Source of the DNA: Caloranaerobacter sp. TR13
GTDB taxonomy: Bacteria; Bacillota; Clostridia; Tissierellales; Thermohalobacteraceae
Direction: 5' to 3'
Assembly (NCBI RefSeq): GCF_001316435.1
Contig: NZ_JXLL01000009.1
Span: forward strand, 1-64,000
Length of the DNA stretch: 64,000 bases
The notes under the pieces were generated by a model. The model searched no databases. It was not told the DNA's origin and was given only the letters and a program-made list of their open reading frames with translations. The translations under genes and the position numbers were made by a program. Position 1 is the first letter of the stretch. Every line of letters begins with the position of its first letter. Positions 20,441-29,319 of this stretch are shown piece after piece.

Positions 20441-21814
20441 TACAGGTTTTAATCTAGCTGTAAAGTGTCTTAAAATTTTAGGCTCGTACTCAAATTCATA
20501 TCCTTTTATTTGATCTTTTCTCTTAGCTATATTAATAAGTGCTTCTGCAACAACATCCATATGATTATTTGTATATACTCTTCTAGGTATAGTAAGTCTT
20601 AATAACTCTAGTGGAGATTCTATTTGCTCTCCAGTATCTGGATCTCTACCTAATAGGAATGAACCTATCTCTACAGCTCTTACTCCTGCTTCTTTATATA
20701 ATTCTACACATAATGCTTGTGCAGGGAATTGATGATATGGAATATGTGGTAATAATTTTTTAGCATCAACAAATACTGCATGTCCTCCTACAGGTTTTTG
20801 TATAGGAATTCCAGCCTCATCTAATCTTCTTCCCAGGTATTCTACTTGACCAATTCTTGCACTTAAATAAGCTTCATCTACCACTTCTCTTAACCCTCTA
20901 GCTAAAGCTTCCATATCTCTACCAGCTAATCCACCATAAGTAGGGAATCCTTCAATTGGTACTAACATCTGTCTTACTAAGTTATATAACTCTTCATCTT
21001 CTTTAATTGCTATCATACCACCAATATTTACTATACCATCTTTTTTAGCACTCATTGTTAAACCATCGCCGTAAGAAAACATTTCTTTAATAATCTCTGG
21101 TATACTCTTATCTTTATATTCTTCTTCTCTTTGTTTTATGAAGTAAGCATTTTCAGCAAATCTTGCAGCATCAAAAAATACTCTTAATCCATATTTATCA
21201 GCTACTTTTTTTACTTCTTTGATATTTTGCATTGAAACCGGCTGTCCTCCGGCACTATTACATGTAACAGTTACTAAAATAAAAGCACAATTTTCTACTC
21301 CCTTTTCTTCAATAAATCTCTCTAATTTCTCAATATCAAAGTTTCCTTTGAAAGGATGTTCTTTTTGTGTATCAAAAGCATCTTCAATTATTAAGTTAAC
21401 TGCCCTACCACCTTTTAACTCAATATGAGCCTTAGTAGTATCAAAATGCATATTTCCTAAAACATACTGACCTTCTTTTATAAGTATTGGGAATAAAACG
21501 TTTTCCGCACCTCTACCTTGATGTGTAGGAATTACATAATTATATCCAATTATGTCTCTAACACTATTTTCTAAATTATAAAAGTTTCTACTACCAGCAT
21601 AAGATTCGTCACCTAGCATAATTCCAGCCCATTGATTATCACTCATAGCTCCTGTACCACTGTCTGTAAGTAAATCAATAAAAATATCTTCTCCCCTTAA
21701 ACCAAAAACATTGTAACCTACTTCTTTAATCTTTCTTTCTCTTTCTTCTTTAGGGATCAGTCTTATTCTTTCAACCATTTTTATTTTATATGGTTCTGCC
21801 ATTTTATCGTACAT
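20435..21814 (-). CDS. tnaA: Tryptophanase (tryptophan indole-lyase)
   Basis: 459 residues of the beta-eliminating PLP lyase family. The PLP lysine lies in [10 protein letters not shown] (about residue 257). Tryptophanase and tyrosine phenol-lyase are close; here the residues are those of tryptophanase: Asp in [10 protein letters not shown] where phenol-lyases have Thr, and [11 protein letters not shown] where phenol-lyases carry the tyrosine-binding Arg. It splits tryptophan into indole, pyruvate and ammonia. No tnaB permease or obvious tnaC leader peptide is adjacent. ATG 21814 follows AAGGAGGG. Pyruvate is a product, perhaps of note next to the CstA module. Confidence 0.88.
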   Translation of the reverse strand: MYDKMAEPYKIKMVERIRLIPKEERERKIKEVGYNVFGLRGEDIFIDLLTDSGTGAMSDNQWAGIMLGDESYAGSRNFYNLENSVRDIIGYNYVIPTHQGRGAENVLFPILIKEGQYVLGNMHFDTTKAHIELKGGRAVNLIIEDAFDTQKEHPFKGNFDIEKLERFIEEKGVENCAFILVTVTCNSAGGQPVSMQNIKEVKKVADKYGLRVFFDAARFAENAYFIKQREEEYKDKSIPEIIKEMFSYGDGLTMSAKKDGIVNIGGMIAIKEDEELYNLVRQMLVPIEGFPTYGGLAGRDMEALARGLREVVDEAYLSARIGQVEYLGRRLDEAGIPIQKPVGGHAVFVDAKKLLPHIPYHQFPAQALCVELYKEAGVRAVEIGSFLLGRDPDTGEQIESPLELLRLTIPRRVYTNNHMDVVAEALINIAKRKDQIKGYEFEYEPKILRHFTARLKPVK

Positions 21815-21956
21815 AACTTTACCCTCCTTGATATTATTTTAAAAATAACACTAATAACATCATATCATATTCTATAAAAAAATATAATAATCCTTTAAAG
21901 TTTAAGTAATTTTAATAATTATAAACTGCCAGTTATCAATATATGTTAAAGTAAAT

Positions 21957-21971
21957 GCGGCCAATGGCCGC
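21957..21971 (-). terminator. GC-rich hairpin at the end of yvcK
   Basis: GCGGCC and GGCCGC pair around a 3-base loop. The T-tract on the minus strand is weak (ATTTACTTT). Nearly the same hairpin follows glk at 27.5 kb. Confidence 0.6.
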
Positions 21972-23284
21972 TAAAGATTACTTTCTAATATTAATTTAAT
22001 TAGTATCTTACTAACTCTCAATGCATCATGCCTAATATAGTTTTTCTTTATATCGACCAAATTATCCTTTATTACGCTTATACCTTTTGCTTTTAACTTC
22101 TGCTCTTGTTCTTCATTTATAATAACAGGTTTAGCTCCATCTTTATAATACTTTAATAAAGTTTCATTTGGTATTTCTTCTTTGTTGGCTATAACATAAT
22201 CTATCAACTCATCTTTACTATGCTTTAATATAGCATTTACATGGTCTAAAACATCATATCCATCTGTTTCACCTGGTTGAGTCATCACATTCACTACATA
22301 TACTTTTATTGCAGTTGAATTAGATATTGCATCACTCAAACCATTTACTAACAAATTAGGAATAACACTAGTATAAAGACTTCCTGGCCCTAAAACAATA
22401 CAATCTGCTTCTTTGATAGCTTCAATAGCTTCTTTGAGTGGATAACTTTCTTTAGGCTTAATATAAACATAATCTATTTTACTACCTATTTTCCTATTTT
22501 CAATTGGAATGTTTGACTCTCCTTCAATAACCTCACCATTTTCTAATTTTGCATATAATTTTACATCTTCTAGAGTCATAGGAAGTACTTTTCCTGTTAC
22601 TGCTAATACATTACTCATTTCTTTTATTGCAACTTCAAAATTGCCACAAATACCATTCATAGCAGCAATGAACAAATTACCAAAACTCTGTCCCTTTAAC
22701 TTACCATCTTCAAATCTATACTGCAATAGTTTTTCCATTATTGGTTCTGTATCAGCTAAAGCTAATATGCAGTTTCTTATATCTCCAGGTGGCAGCATTC
22801 CTAAATCTTCTCTTAAAACCCCAGAACCTCCGCCATCATCTGCAACAGTAACAATAGCTGTTATATTCGTAGTATATTTTTTTAATCCTCTCAAAAGTAC
22901 CGAAAGACCTGTTCCACCACCTATAACTACTATTTTAGGTCCTTTATTAAGTGCTTTTTTCTTGCTAAAAAGCTTTAAATTCCTATCTTCAAGCTTAGAC
23001 TTTGAACTGTTAATTAAATCACTTATTTTAAAATTATGTTTATCATCAATATTCTCAACATTATAATATCGCAAAAAAGACTCAAAACTCTTTTTAATAG
23101 AGAAATATAATAATAATATTCCTAATATAAAAAAGAATAAATATTTAAACATATGATTATACAACAAATCTATCTCTACATATATCGGTGAAACGCCGTA
23201 TGAAAACATAACTAACCCTAATATCCCTAACAAGAGCCATATCTTAATACCAAAACTTGATTTTACTTGCTTATTTAAATTCAT
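21971..23284 (-). CDS. yvcK: YvcK/CofD-like gluconeogenesis factor
   Basis: 437 residues from ATG 23284 after AGAGGTG; an upstream in-frame start at 23311 overlaps rapZ and lacks a ribosome binding site. Two N-terminal membrane segments (about 15-32 and 42-60), then a CofD-like Rossmann domain with KIVVIGGGTGLSVLLRGLK, VTVADDGGGSGVLREDLGMLPPGD and LGPGSLYTS. YvcK is needed for growth on gluconeogenic carbon and for correct wall synthesis in Bacillus and binds UDP-sugars. The membrane-anchored N-terminus occurs in part of the clostridial family. It follows rapZ by 17 bp. Confidence 0.92.
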   Translation of the reverse strand: MNLNKQVKSSFGIKIWLLLGILGLVMFSYGVSPIYVEIDLLYNHMFKYLFFFILGILLLYFSIKKSFESFLRYYNVENIDDKHNFKISDLINSSKSKLEDRNLKLFSKKKALNKGPKIVVIGGGTGLSVLLRGLKKYTTNITAIVTVADDGGGSGVLREDLGMLPPGDIRNCILALADTEPIMEKLLQYRFEDGKLKGQSFGNLFIAAMNGICGNFEVAIKEMSNVLAVTGKVLPMTLEDVKLYAKLENGEVIEGESNIPIENRKIGSKIDYVYIKPKESYPLKEAIEAIKEADCIVLGPGSLYTSVIPNLLVNGLSDAISNSTAIKVYVVNVMTQPGETDGYDVLDHVNAILKHSKDELIDYVIANKEEIPNETLLKYYKDGAKPVIINEEQEQKLKAKGISVIKDNLVDIKKNYIRHDALRVSKILIKLILESNL

Positions 23285-23301
23285 TTTAAACACCTCTGTT
23301 A

Positions 23302-24153
23302 CTATTTGCAATCTCTATGTGATATTACTACTCTATGCTCTTTATCCTTAAGTGTTTCATATAATACATTCGCAATAGTAACAGACCTATGTTTGCCACC
23401 AGTACAACCTATCGCAATAACAAGTTGTGTTTTACCTTCTTTTATATAATATGGTATTAAGAAATCTATTAAATCAATAAGCTTATCAACAAAAGTCTTA
23501 GTTTGCTCCCAATTCATTACATAATCCCTTACATTTTTATCATTACCAGTATATTCTTTAAGCTCTTCTATATAATATGGATTAGGTAAAAATCTCACGT
23601 CAAAAACTAAGTCTGCATCCAAAGGAAGCCCATGTTTAAATCCAAAAGAAAGTATTGATATTGTTAAATTTTGTGCTTCTTTTCCTTCTAGAAAAATTTT
23701 CTTAATCTCTTCTTTTAACATACCTATAGTAAGCTTTGAAGTATCAATTAAATGGTTTGATTTTTCTTTTACGTCTTTAAGAATTCTTCTTTCTTCTTCA
23801 ATACCATCTATAATTCTTCCATCTCTACTTAAAGGATGCTGTCTTCTTGTTTCTTTAAATCTCTTAATTAAAACTTCATCAGATGCATCTAAAAATATAA
23901 TCCTATATTTAAAACCCCGTTTTTCTAATAGTTCTAAACTATGGAATAAATCATCGAAAAATTTACCACCTCTGATATCAACTACTACTGCTACTTTATC
24001 AATAGTTCTTTTGGATTGAAAGCATAAATCTGCGAATTTGGGCAACAGTACTGGTGGGAGGTTGTCCATACAATAAAAACCAATATCCTCCATTACCTTT
24101 ATAGCTTGACTCTTTCCTGCTCCTGATAAACCAGTCACTATAACAAATTCCAT
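23302..24153 (-). CDS. rapZ: RNase adapter / nucleotide-binding protein RapZ (YvcJ)
   Basis: 283 residues from ATG 24153 after AAAGGGG; an ATG eight codons upstream overlaps the PHP gene. Walker A is GLSGAGKSQ (about 8-16), followed by [29 protein letters not shown] and the C-terminal signature [17 protein letters not shown]. In E. coli RapZ steers RNase E to the small RNA controlling GlmS; in Bacillus YvcJ hydrolyses GTP and affects competence. Middle gene of the murB-PHP-rapZ-yvcK operon, overlapping neither neighbour once the starts are corrected. Confidence 0.93.
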   Translation of the reverse strand: MEFVIVTGLSGAGKSQAIKVMEDIGFYCMDNLPPVLLPKFADLCFQSKRTIDKVAVVVDIRGGKFFDDLFHSLELLEKRGFKYRIIFLDASDEVLIKRFKETRRQHPLSRDGRIIDGIEEERRILKDVKEKSNHLIDTSKLTIGMLKEEIKKIFLEGKEAQNLTISILSFGFKHGLPLDADLVFDVRFLPNPYYIEELKEYTGNDKNVRDYVMNWEQTKTFVDKLIDLIDFLIPYYIKEGKTQLVIAIGCTGGKHRSVTIANVLYETLKDKEHRVVISHRDCK

Positions 24154-24157
24154 AGTT

Positions 24158-24904
24158 TTATCCCCTTTCTTTTTCATCCAAAACGTTTATTATCTGATTA
24201 GCTTTTAAACCTGCTTTTATAGCTCTTTCTATTCCCCTTTTTACATTTCCAACATCATCTGGAGTATGAGCATCACTATTAATTGCAAACTTTACATTTT
24301 CTTTCATAGCAATTTTTATGTATTCTAAATTAAGATAACCGTGACTAGCATTTATCTCTAACGCTGTACCTTTCTTTGCTGCTGCTTTTGCAAGTTCTCT
24401 AGTATCTATATTAACCTTTGCACCTGGGTGAGTTATTATATCAATATTATAGTTATTAATAGCTTTTATAATGGCCATCGTATTCATATATCTAGCTTTC
24501 TCAGCTACAGATGAAATGATTTTGCCTGTATAATTTACAATATAAAAATTATATGCATCTTTTATAGTTTTAGGTCTAGCTCCAAAATGGAAACCAACAA
24601 GTAAAATATCTAGCATGTCTATTATTTTATCGTCGGCATCAATCTCTCCGTTATAGCTTATTATATTAGCTTCAACACCCAGAAGAATTTTTATATCTTT
24701 ATATTCTTCATTTAACTTATCTATTTCTTCTCTCATTCTTTTAAAGTTTTCTATTTTGACACCAAACCCTATATGATTAGGACCATGGTCGCATATAGCT
24801 ATCTCCTTAAGCCCTTTTTTTCTAGCGCTCTCTACATTTTCTCTAATAGTACCCTTTCCATGGCTATACTTAGTATGTGTATGATAATCAGCAAAAATCT
24901 TCAT
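24158..24904 (-). CDS. PHP domain phosphoesterase (YcdX-like), copy 1
   Basis: 248 residues. The four PHP metal motifs are visible: [13 protein letters not shown] (8-16), [18 protein letters not shown] and the C-terminal [12 protein letters not shown]. These proteins hold a trinuclear metal centre and hydrolyse phosphoesters; substrate is unknown. Its place between murB and rapZ is common in clostridial genomes. A second paralogue lies at 28.5 kb next to hprK; the two share GVEANII and the DHGPN motif but are otherwise diverged. Confidence 0.85.
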   Translation of the reverse strand: MKIFADYHTHTKYSHGKGTIRENVESARKKGLKEIAICDHGPNHIGFGVKIENFKRMREEIDKLNEEYKDIKILLGVEANIISYNGEIDADDKIIDMLDILLVGFHFGARPKTIKDAYNFYIVNYTGKIISSVAEKARYMNTMAIIKAINNYNIDIITHPGAKVNIDTRELAKAAAKKGTALEINASHGYLNLEYIKIAMKENVKFAINSDAHTPDDVGNVKRGIERAIKAGLKANQIINVLDEKERG

Positions 24905-24916
24905 AAGTTCCCTCCG

Positions 24917-25831
24917 TTATTCTTCTCCAATAATCTTAACTTCTGTTTTGAGTTCGACGCCAAATTTATCTCTAACTGTTTTTTGAATAACTTTAATTAA
25001 AGTTAGAACATCATTACAAGTAGCATTACCTAAATTCACAACAAAACCACAGTGTTTTTCAGAAACTTGTGCATCTCCAAATCTCAAGCCTCTTAGACCT
25101 GCATCTTCTATTAATTTTCCAGCATAATGTCCTTCTGGTCTTTTAAACGTACTGCCAGCACTTGGAAGGTTTAGAGGTTGTTTAGAAGTCCTTTTTTGTG
25201 TAAGTTCATCCATATACTTCTTTATATCTTCATAATTACCGTTTTTAAGTTCCATTTCAACTTCAACAACTATTAATTCTCTCTCATCTATAATACTACT
25301 TCTATAGCCAAACTTCATCTGTTCATTTGTAAACTCTATAATTTCACCCTTTTCATCAATGCATCTTACTAACGTTACAACATCCTTCATTTCTCCACCA
25401 TAAGCTCCTGCATTCATAGTTATAGCACCACCTAAGGAACCAGGTATCCCACTTGCAAACTCTAAGCCGGTCAAAGAATATTTTAATGCAATTTTAGACA
25501 ATTTAGATAATAAAATACCTGATTGTGCTATAATCTTATTGCCTTTAACTTTAACATTGCTTAGATTTTCTGAAATTTTTATTACTACTCCTCTTATGCC
25601 TTTATCGCTTACAAGTAAATTTGAACCATTACCCATTATAAAGTAATCTACGTCTAATTCTTTACATAGAGTTACAGCTTGAGAAATTTGCTCAATCTCT
25701 TTAGGTATAAATAAAATATCTGCAGGGCCTCCAATCTTAAATGAAGTATGATTTTTCATTGGTTCATCTATTAATATTTCACTTTCTGAAAATCTTTCTT
25801 TAAAAATCTCTACAATTTTTTTCGTATTCAA
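24917..25831 (-). CDS. murB: UDP-N-acetylmuramate dehydrogenase MurB
   Basis: 304 residues from TTG 25831, 8 bases after AGGAG; the in-frame GTG at 25840 directly touches the ribosome binding site. FAD-binding motifs HTSFKIGGPADIL and VDYFIMGNGSNLLVSDKG, the active-site stretch GIPGSLGGAITMNAGAYGGEM, and the catalytic serine in LPSAGSTFKRPEGHYAGKLI are present. It reduces the enolpyruvyl group of UDP-GlcNAc-enolpyruvate in peptidoglycan precursor synthesis. This is the shorter type IIa MurB usual in Firmicutes. Heads the murB-PHP-rapZ-yvcK operon. Confidence 0.95.
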   Translation of the reverse strand: MNTKKIVEIFKERFSESEILIDEPMKNHTSFKIGGPADILFIPKEIEQISQAVTLCKELDVDYFIMGNGSNLLVSDKGIRGVVIKISENLSNVKVKGNKIIAQSGILLSKLSKIALKYSLTGLEFASGIPGSLGGAITMNAGAYGGEMKDVVTLVRCIDEKGEIIEFTNEQMKFGYRSSIIDERELIVVEVEMELKNGNYEDIKKYMDELTQKRTSKQPLNLPSAGSTFKRPEGHYAGKLIEDAGLRGLRFGDAQVSEKHCGFVVNLGNATCNDVLTLIKVIQKTVRDKFGVELKTEVKIIGEE

Positions 25832-25935
25832 ATATACCACTCCTACATTTATAATTTTTATATTTTTCTAACTTTATACACTATAACTAAATTTATATCT
25901 AAATTCTTAACAATTAAGTTCTGCTTGCTAAAATG

Positions 25936-25966
25936 GTTATTCGTCGTTCGCTATTCGCTAAAAGCT
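25936..25966. repeat. TTATTCG/TCGCTATTCG degenerate intergenic repeat
   Basis: A tandem-like mix of TTATTCG and TTCGCTATTCG units lies in the 244-bp gap between murB and the solute-binding protein gene. A similar string lies upstream of dnaE (10911-10931). No gene or strong hairpin is seen in this gap. Confidence 0.4.
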
Positions 25967-26075
25967 GCCATCAACAACCAATACTGCTATCTAGCAACTG
26001 TTAACTGTAAACTATATAATTAAAGTATATCCTTTTTATGATTATTAAACAACTATTGTAAATCCAAAAAATATA

Positions 26076-27416
26076 TTATTTCTCATTCATATACAATTTC
26101 TGTATTTGCTCTTTGGCATCATCTAATGCTTCTTTACTACTTTTTTCACCAATCAGTGCCAGTTTAATTTGGTTTTGAAGAATTTTATCAATTTCTTTCC
26201 ATTTCTCGTGTCGAGGAATTATTTTTGTATACGATAATGAATTTTCTATTCTCTTCATTTTACTGTCATACATATATAAATCTGTTACACCTGATTTTGC
26301 AGGAAATACTCCTAAATCCTCTAATTCTTTTTGATATTTCTCCCTAGTGATATATTTTAAAAATTTTACACACATCTTAAGCTTTGCTTCATTTTCCTGT
26401 TTGAATATACCATATGCACTTATGCTATTATTAAGTGATACAGGTAATCTCATGTCTCCTATAGGATAATTTGCTACAGTAAACTCAAAACCTTCTCCTT
26501 TATTCCTAAGATTCTCTAAAACTCTTAAAGCCCAAGTGCCAGTTGGGTATACAGCTACATTTTTCTTTTTATAAAACATTTCCCATGCTTCATTCTCATT
26601 CAACATTCCAAAATTTTCTGGAGTCACTTTATATTTATATTTTAAATCAATTAACTTGTTTAAACCTTTAAGTGCCTTATCTCCATAAAAAATATATTTG
26701 CCACTGTTTTCATCAATTATATCGGCACCATCACTAAGTATAATACCCCATACATTATAATAATTTGGTTTAATAAAAGAAGTAAAACCATAATGGTCTA
26801 TCTTACCATCATTATCTGAATCCCATGTTAGCATTTTCATTTTTTCAACAAATTCCTCATAAGTCCAATTACCATCAATTGGAGGTTCAACTCCTCGCTC
26901 CATGAAAAGATCTAAATTGAGATACATAACATAAGTCGTCATCATAAAAGGTACTCCCCACATTTTACCGTTATAGGTAACAGCTCTTAAAGCTTGATAT
27001 TTGAATTTATTTTTTTCTTCTTTTGTAAAAAATCTATCCAAAGGCTCTAATATATCTTCTCTCATATAATTAAAATCAGCTGCTATTGGAGCAATATCTG
27101 GATATCTGCCTGTTTTTATAGCTTCTTCTAATTCAATGGGGCCTTTTTTCCAATCAATAGGCTTAAGTTCTATATAAACACCTGGATTTTCTCTTTCAAA
27201 TTTTTTAATTTTATCTAATATCCAACCATATCTACTACCAGTTTTAACATTTAATCGTGGAAAATCCCAAAGAGTTATTACTCCCCTCCATGTCTCTTCT
27301 TTTTCTATTCTTTTTTCATTTATTTGTTTTCTATAATTAACAATTAATAAAGGGCTAGACAATATCAATAGAACTACTATAATTTGCAGAAATGCTTGTA
27401 TAAGCTTTTTTGACAT
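26076..27416 (-). CDS. Extracellular solute-binding protein, family 1 (orphan, membrane-anchored)
   Basis: 446 residues. One N-terminal hydrophobic segment (LIQAFLQIIVVLLILSSPLL, about 5-24) without a lipobox cysteine, so it looks anchored by an uncleaved signal or secreted. The rest matches sugar-type ABC binding proteins: GVITLWDFP, ENPGVYIELKPIDWKK, GRYPDIAPI, WGVPFMMTTYVMYLN, and WTYEEFVEKMKMLTWDSD. No ABC permease or ATPase gene is nearby, unusual for this family. Its ligand is unknown; a glucokinase gene follows on the same strand. The ribosome binding site is inside a hairpin (see that entry). Confidence 0.85.
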   Translation of the reverse strand: MSKKLIQAFLQIIVVLLILSSPLLIVNYRKQINEKRIEKEETWRGVITLWDFPRLNVKTGSRYGWILDKIKKFERENPGVYIELKPIDWKKGPIELEEAIKTGRYPDIAPIAADFNYMREDILEPLDRFFTKEEKNKFKYQALRAVTYNGKMWGVPFMMTTYVMYLNLDLFMERGVEPPIDGNWTYEEFVEKMKMLTWDSDNDGKIDHYGFTSFIKPNYYNVWGIILSDGADIIDENSGKYIFYGDKALKGLNKLIDLKYKYKVTPENFGMLNENEAWEMFYKKKNVAVYPTGTWALRVLENLRNKGEGFEFTVANYPIGDMRLPVSLNNSISAYGIFKQENEAKLKMCVKFLKYITREKYQKELEDLGVFPAKSGVTDLYMYDSKMKRIENSLSYTKIIPRHEKWKEIDKILQNQIKLALIGEKSSKEALDDAKEQIQKLYMNEK

Positions 27417-27422
27417 ACTATT

Positions 27423-27456
27423 GCACCCCCTAACTATAAATATTCTTAGGGAGTGC
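27423..27456 (-). promoter_or_regulatory. Hairpin sequestering the ribosome binding site of the solute-binding protein gene
   Basis: On the minus strand GCACTCCCTAA is followed, after 12 bases, by TTAGGGGGTGC. All 11 positions pair as RNA, one as G-U, and the second arm contains the AGGGGGTG ribosome binding site 6 bases before ATG 27416. On the plus strand the wobble would be a C-A mismatch, so the fold favours the gene's own transcript. Function is inferred: translational control, or a terminator protecting the gene from read-through. Confidence 0.55.
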
Positions 27457-27483
27457 TTAATATGTTTTTAGTTTTTTAATAGA

Positions 27484-27525
27484 GAACAGAGTACAGGGAA
27501 CAAGGAACAGAGAACAGAAAATAGA
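27484..27525. repeat. Degenerate GAACAGAG direct repeats
   Basis: The stretch repeats GAACAGAG, GGGAACAAGGAACAGAG and GAACAGAAAATAG with no open frame. It sits between the glk terminator and the solute-binding protein gene. A shorter relative (TTCTGTTCTCTGT on the plus strand) lies upstream of ftsE near 63430. Confidence 0.5.
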
Positions 27526-27526
27526 A

Positions 27527-27548
27527 AAAATATGCGGCCAAAGGCCGC
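27527..27548 (-). terminator. Terminator after glk
   Basis: GCGGCC-AAA-GGCCGC stem-loop, followed on the minus strand by ATATTTTTTC. Located 13 bp past the glk stop. Confidence 0.8.
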
Positions 27549-27560
27549 TAAACTTATATA

Positions 27561-28514
27561 TTATTTATATTCACTTAATAATGCTGCACCAATAATGCCT
27601 GCATCATTACCTAATTCAGCTAAAAATATTTCAGCATGTTTTGCTTCCTTATACAAAACATATTTAGAAACTTCTCTTTTTATTTTCTCTAATAGAAAAA
27701 TTCCTGCTTTTGAAACTCCTCCACCTATTGCTACCACATCAGGATCTAAAATATTTATTAAATTGGCTATACCTATTCCTAAATACTTAACCATTCTATC
27801 AACTACCTCGTTAGCTAATTGATCTCCTTCTTTAGCACTATCAAATATTATTTTGCTGTTTAACTTCATCAAATCATCATTAACTTTTTTCATTAAAGTT
27901 GTTTCATATTGCCCTTCTTTTATTAATTTCTTAGCATATTTTATTATAGCGGTAGCTGAAGAAAAAGTCTCAAGACATCCATTATTTCCACAATTACAAT
28001 CATAAAAATTCTCTCCTACAATCATATGACCTATTTCTGATCCAATTCCATGTGCTCCACTATATACTTTGCCACTTAGTATTATTCCGCCACCAACACC
28101 TGTTCCTAGTGTTATAAAAATAGAGTTTTCGTAGCCCTTTGTAACACCTTTGATACTTTCTGCTATACCTGCTACAGTTGCATCATTTTCTATATAAATA
28201 GGAAACTCAAATTCTTTTTTCAAATTCTCACCAAGAGGTACATTTGCCCATCCTAGGTTTGGACAATATATAACTTTGTTACCTTCTGGATCTGCTACTC
28301 CTGGTACGCCTATTCCTATAGATTTTACTTTATTGCCCTTATCCTCTGCAATATTTATTAAGCCTTTTATTAATTCAATAATATCTTTTTCTACTTCCAA
28401 ATATCCTCTTTTTGCTTTGGTATCTATTTGTTTCTTATATACTATATCACCATTTTTGTCTACAATACCAGCTTTTATTGCAGTTCCACCAATATCTATT
28501 CCTATATACATCAT
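27561..28514 (-). CDS. glk: ROK family glucokinase
   Basis: 317 residues. The ATP loop is IGIDIGGTAIKAGIVD (5-20), with GIGVPGVAD, the sugar-binding aspartate in YIENDATVAG, the second phosphate loop FITLGTGVGGGI, and the ROK zinc motif GHMIVG...CNCGNNGCLE. It phosphorylates glucose with ATP, feeding pfkA and pyk seen earlier in the window. Two ATGs stand in tandem after GAGGGGG; either can be used. It lies 10 bp after the second PHP gene, so both probably share a transcript. Confidence 0.92.
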   Translation of the reverse strand: MMYIGIDIGGTAIKAGIVDKNGDIVYKKQIDTKAKRGYLEVEKDIIELIKGLINIAEDKGNKVKSIGIGVPGVADPEGNKVIYCPNLGWANVPLGENLKKEFEFPIYIENDATVAGIAESIKGVTKGYENSIFITLGTGVGGGIILSGKVYSGAHGIGSEIGHMIVGENFYDCNCGNNGCLETFSSATAIIKYAKKLIKEGQYETTLMKKVNDDLMKLNSKIIFDSAKEGDQLANEVVDRMVKYLGIGIANLINILDPDVVAIGGGVSKAGIFLLEKIKREVSKYVLYKEAKHAEIFLAELGNDAGIIGAALLSEYK

Positions 28515-28524
28515 ATTTCCCCCT

Positions 28525-29274
28525 CTACATTTCTGGTTTGATATAGCTTTCCATAAATCTTTTCTTGCCTTTTGCTTTAAGAAAGTTCTTGAATTTTTCT
28601 ACAGAAGTATTTATAATCAATTCTTCAGGCATATCAATTATTTCAAATAATTCAATTACTTTTTCAAATCTTCCTACATCAAAAGCAATATGTGAATCGC
28701 TACCAACTATAACTTTTACACCATACTCCTTACACAACTTTGCTATTTTAATGCAGTTATCTCTACTTCCACTTCTGCTTGGACCAAATGAACTGTTATT
28801 TATTTCTATAAGTTTTCCAGTTTCTCTTGCTTTTAAAACCATTTTCTCATAATCAAGTGGAAAAACTGGATTACCTGGATGGACAATTATATCTACATAT
28901 TTATTTTCCATAGCTTTTATTATTGCATTTGTATTTTGATTAACATTACCAGGTTCAATGCACGGTTCATGTAGTCCAGCTAGAACTAAATCTAATTTGA
29001 TTAAATATTCCTCAGGAACATCTAGATTTCCATCAAAATCTATAATATTAGCTTCAACACCTTTAAGAATTTCCACTCCATATATTTTTTCAGGTATAAC
29101 TCTTTGATTACCTATATGGAATAAATGAGGCCCTCCAGGCATATTGGGCCCATGATCAGTTATTCCTACTAATCTTAGTCCTTTATTATTAGCTTCTCTA
29201 GCTATTTCCATAACTGTACTATAAGCATGGCCACTTGCAACAGTGTGACAATGAGTATCCATAAGAAGCTTCAA
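28525..29274 (-). CDS. PHP domain phosphoesterase (YcdX-like), copy 2
   Basis: 249 residues from TTG 29274; an alternative GTG at 29283 is only 2 bases after AGAGG. Motifs: DTHCHTVASGHAYST, ITDHGPNMPGGPH, GVEANIIDFDG, GLHEPC, HPGNP and VGSDSHIAFDVG. It is nearer to E. coli YcdX than copy 1 is (TVASxHAYST). A metal-dependent phosphatase is expected; substrate unknown. Lies between hprK and glk. Confidence 0.85.
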   Translation of the reverse strand: MKLLMDTHCHTVASGHAYSTVMEIAREANNKGLRLVGITDHGPNMPGGPHLFHIGNQRVIPEKIYGVEILKGVEANIIDFDGNLDVPEEYLIKLDLVLAGLHEPCIEPGNVNQNTNAIIKAMENKYVDIIVHPGNPVFPLDYEKMVLKARETGKLIEINNSSFGPSRSGSRDNCIKIAKLCKEYGVKVIVGSDSHIAFDVGRFEKVIELFEIIDMPEELIINTSVEKFKNFLKAKGKKRFMESYIKPEM

Positions 29275-29319
29275 TTTAACCACATCCTCTCTTCATTTGC
29301 TTATGATGAATTTTATTAA

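Noticed and set aside
20435-21814. Tyrosine phenol-lyase instead of tryptophanase
   Set aside because: Asp in NMHFDTT and the [11 protein letters not shown] stretch follow tryptophanase; phenol-lyases have Thr and an Arg there.
21815-21956. tnaC-type leader peptide before tnaA
   Set aside because: No short frame with a tryptophan codon and a ribosome binding site was found.
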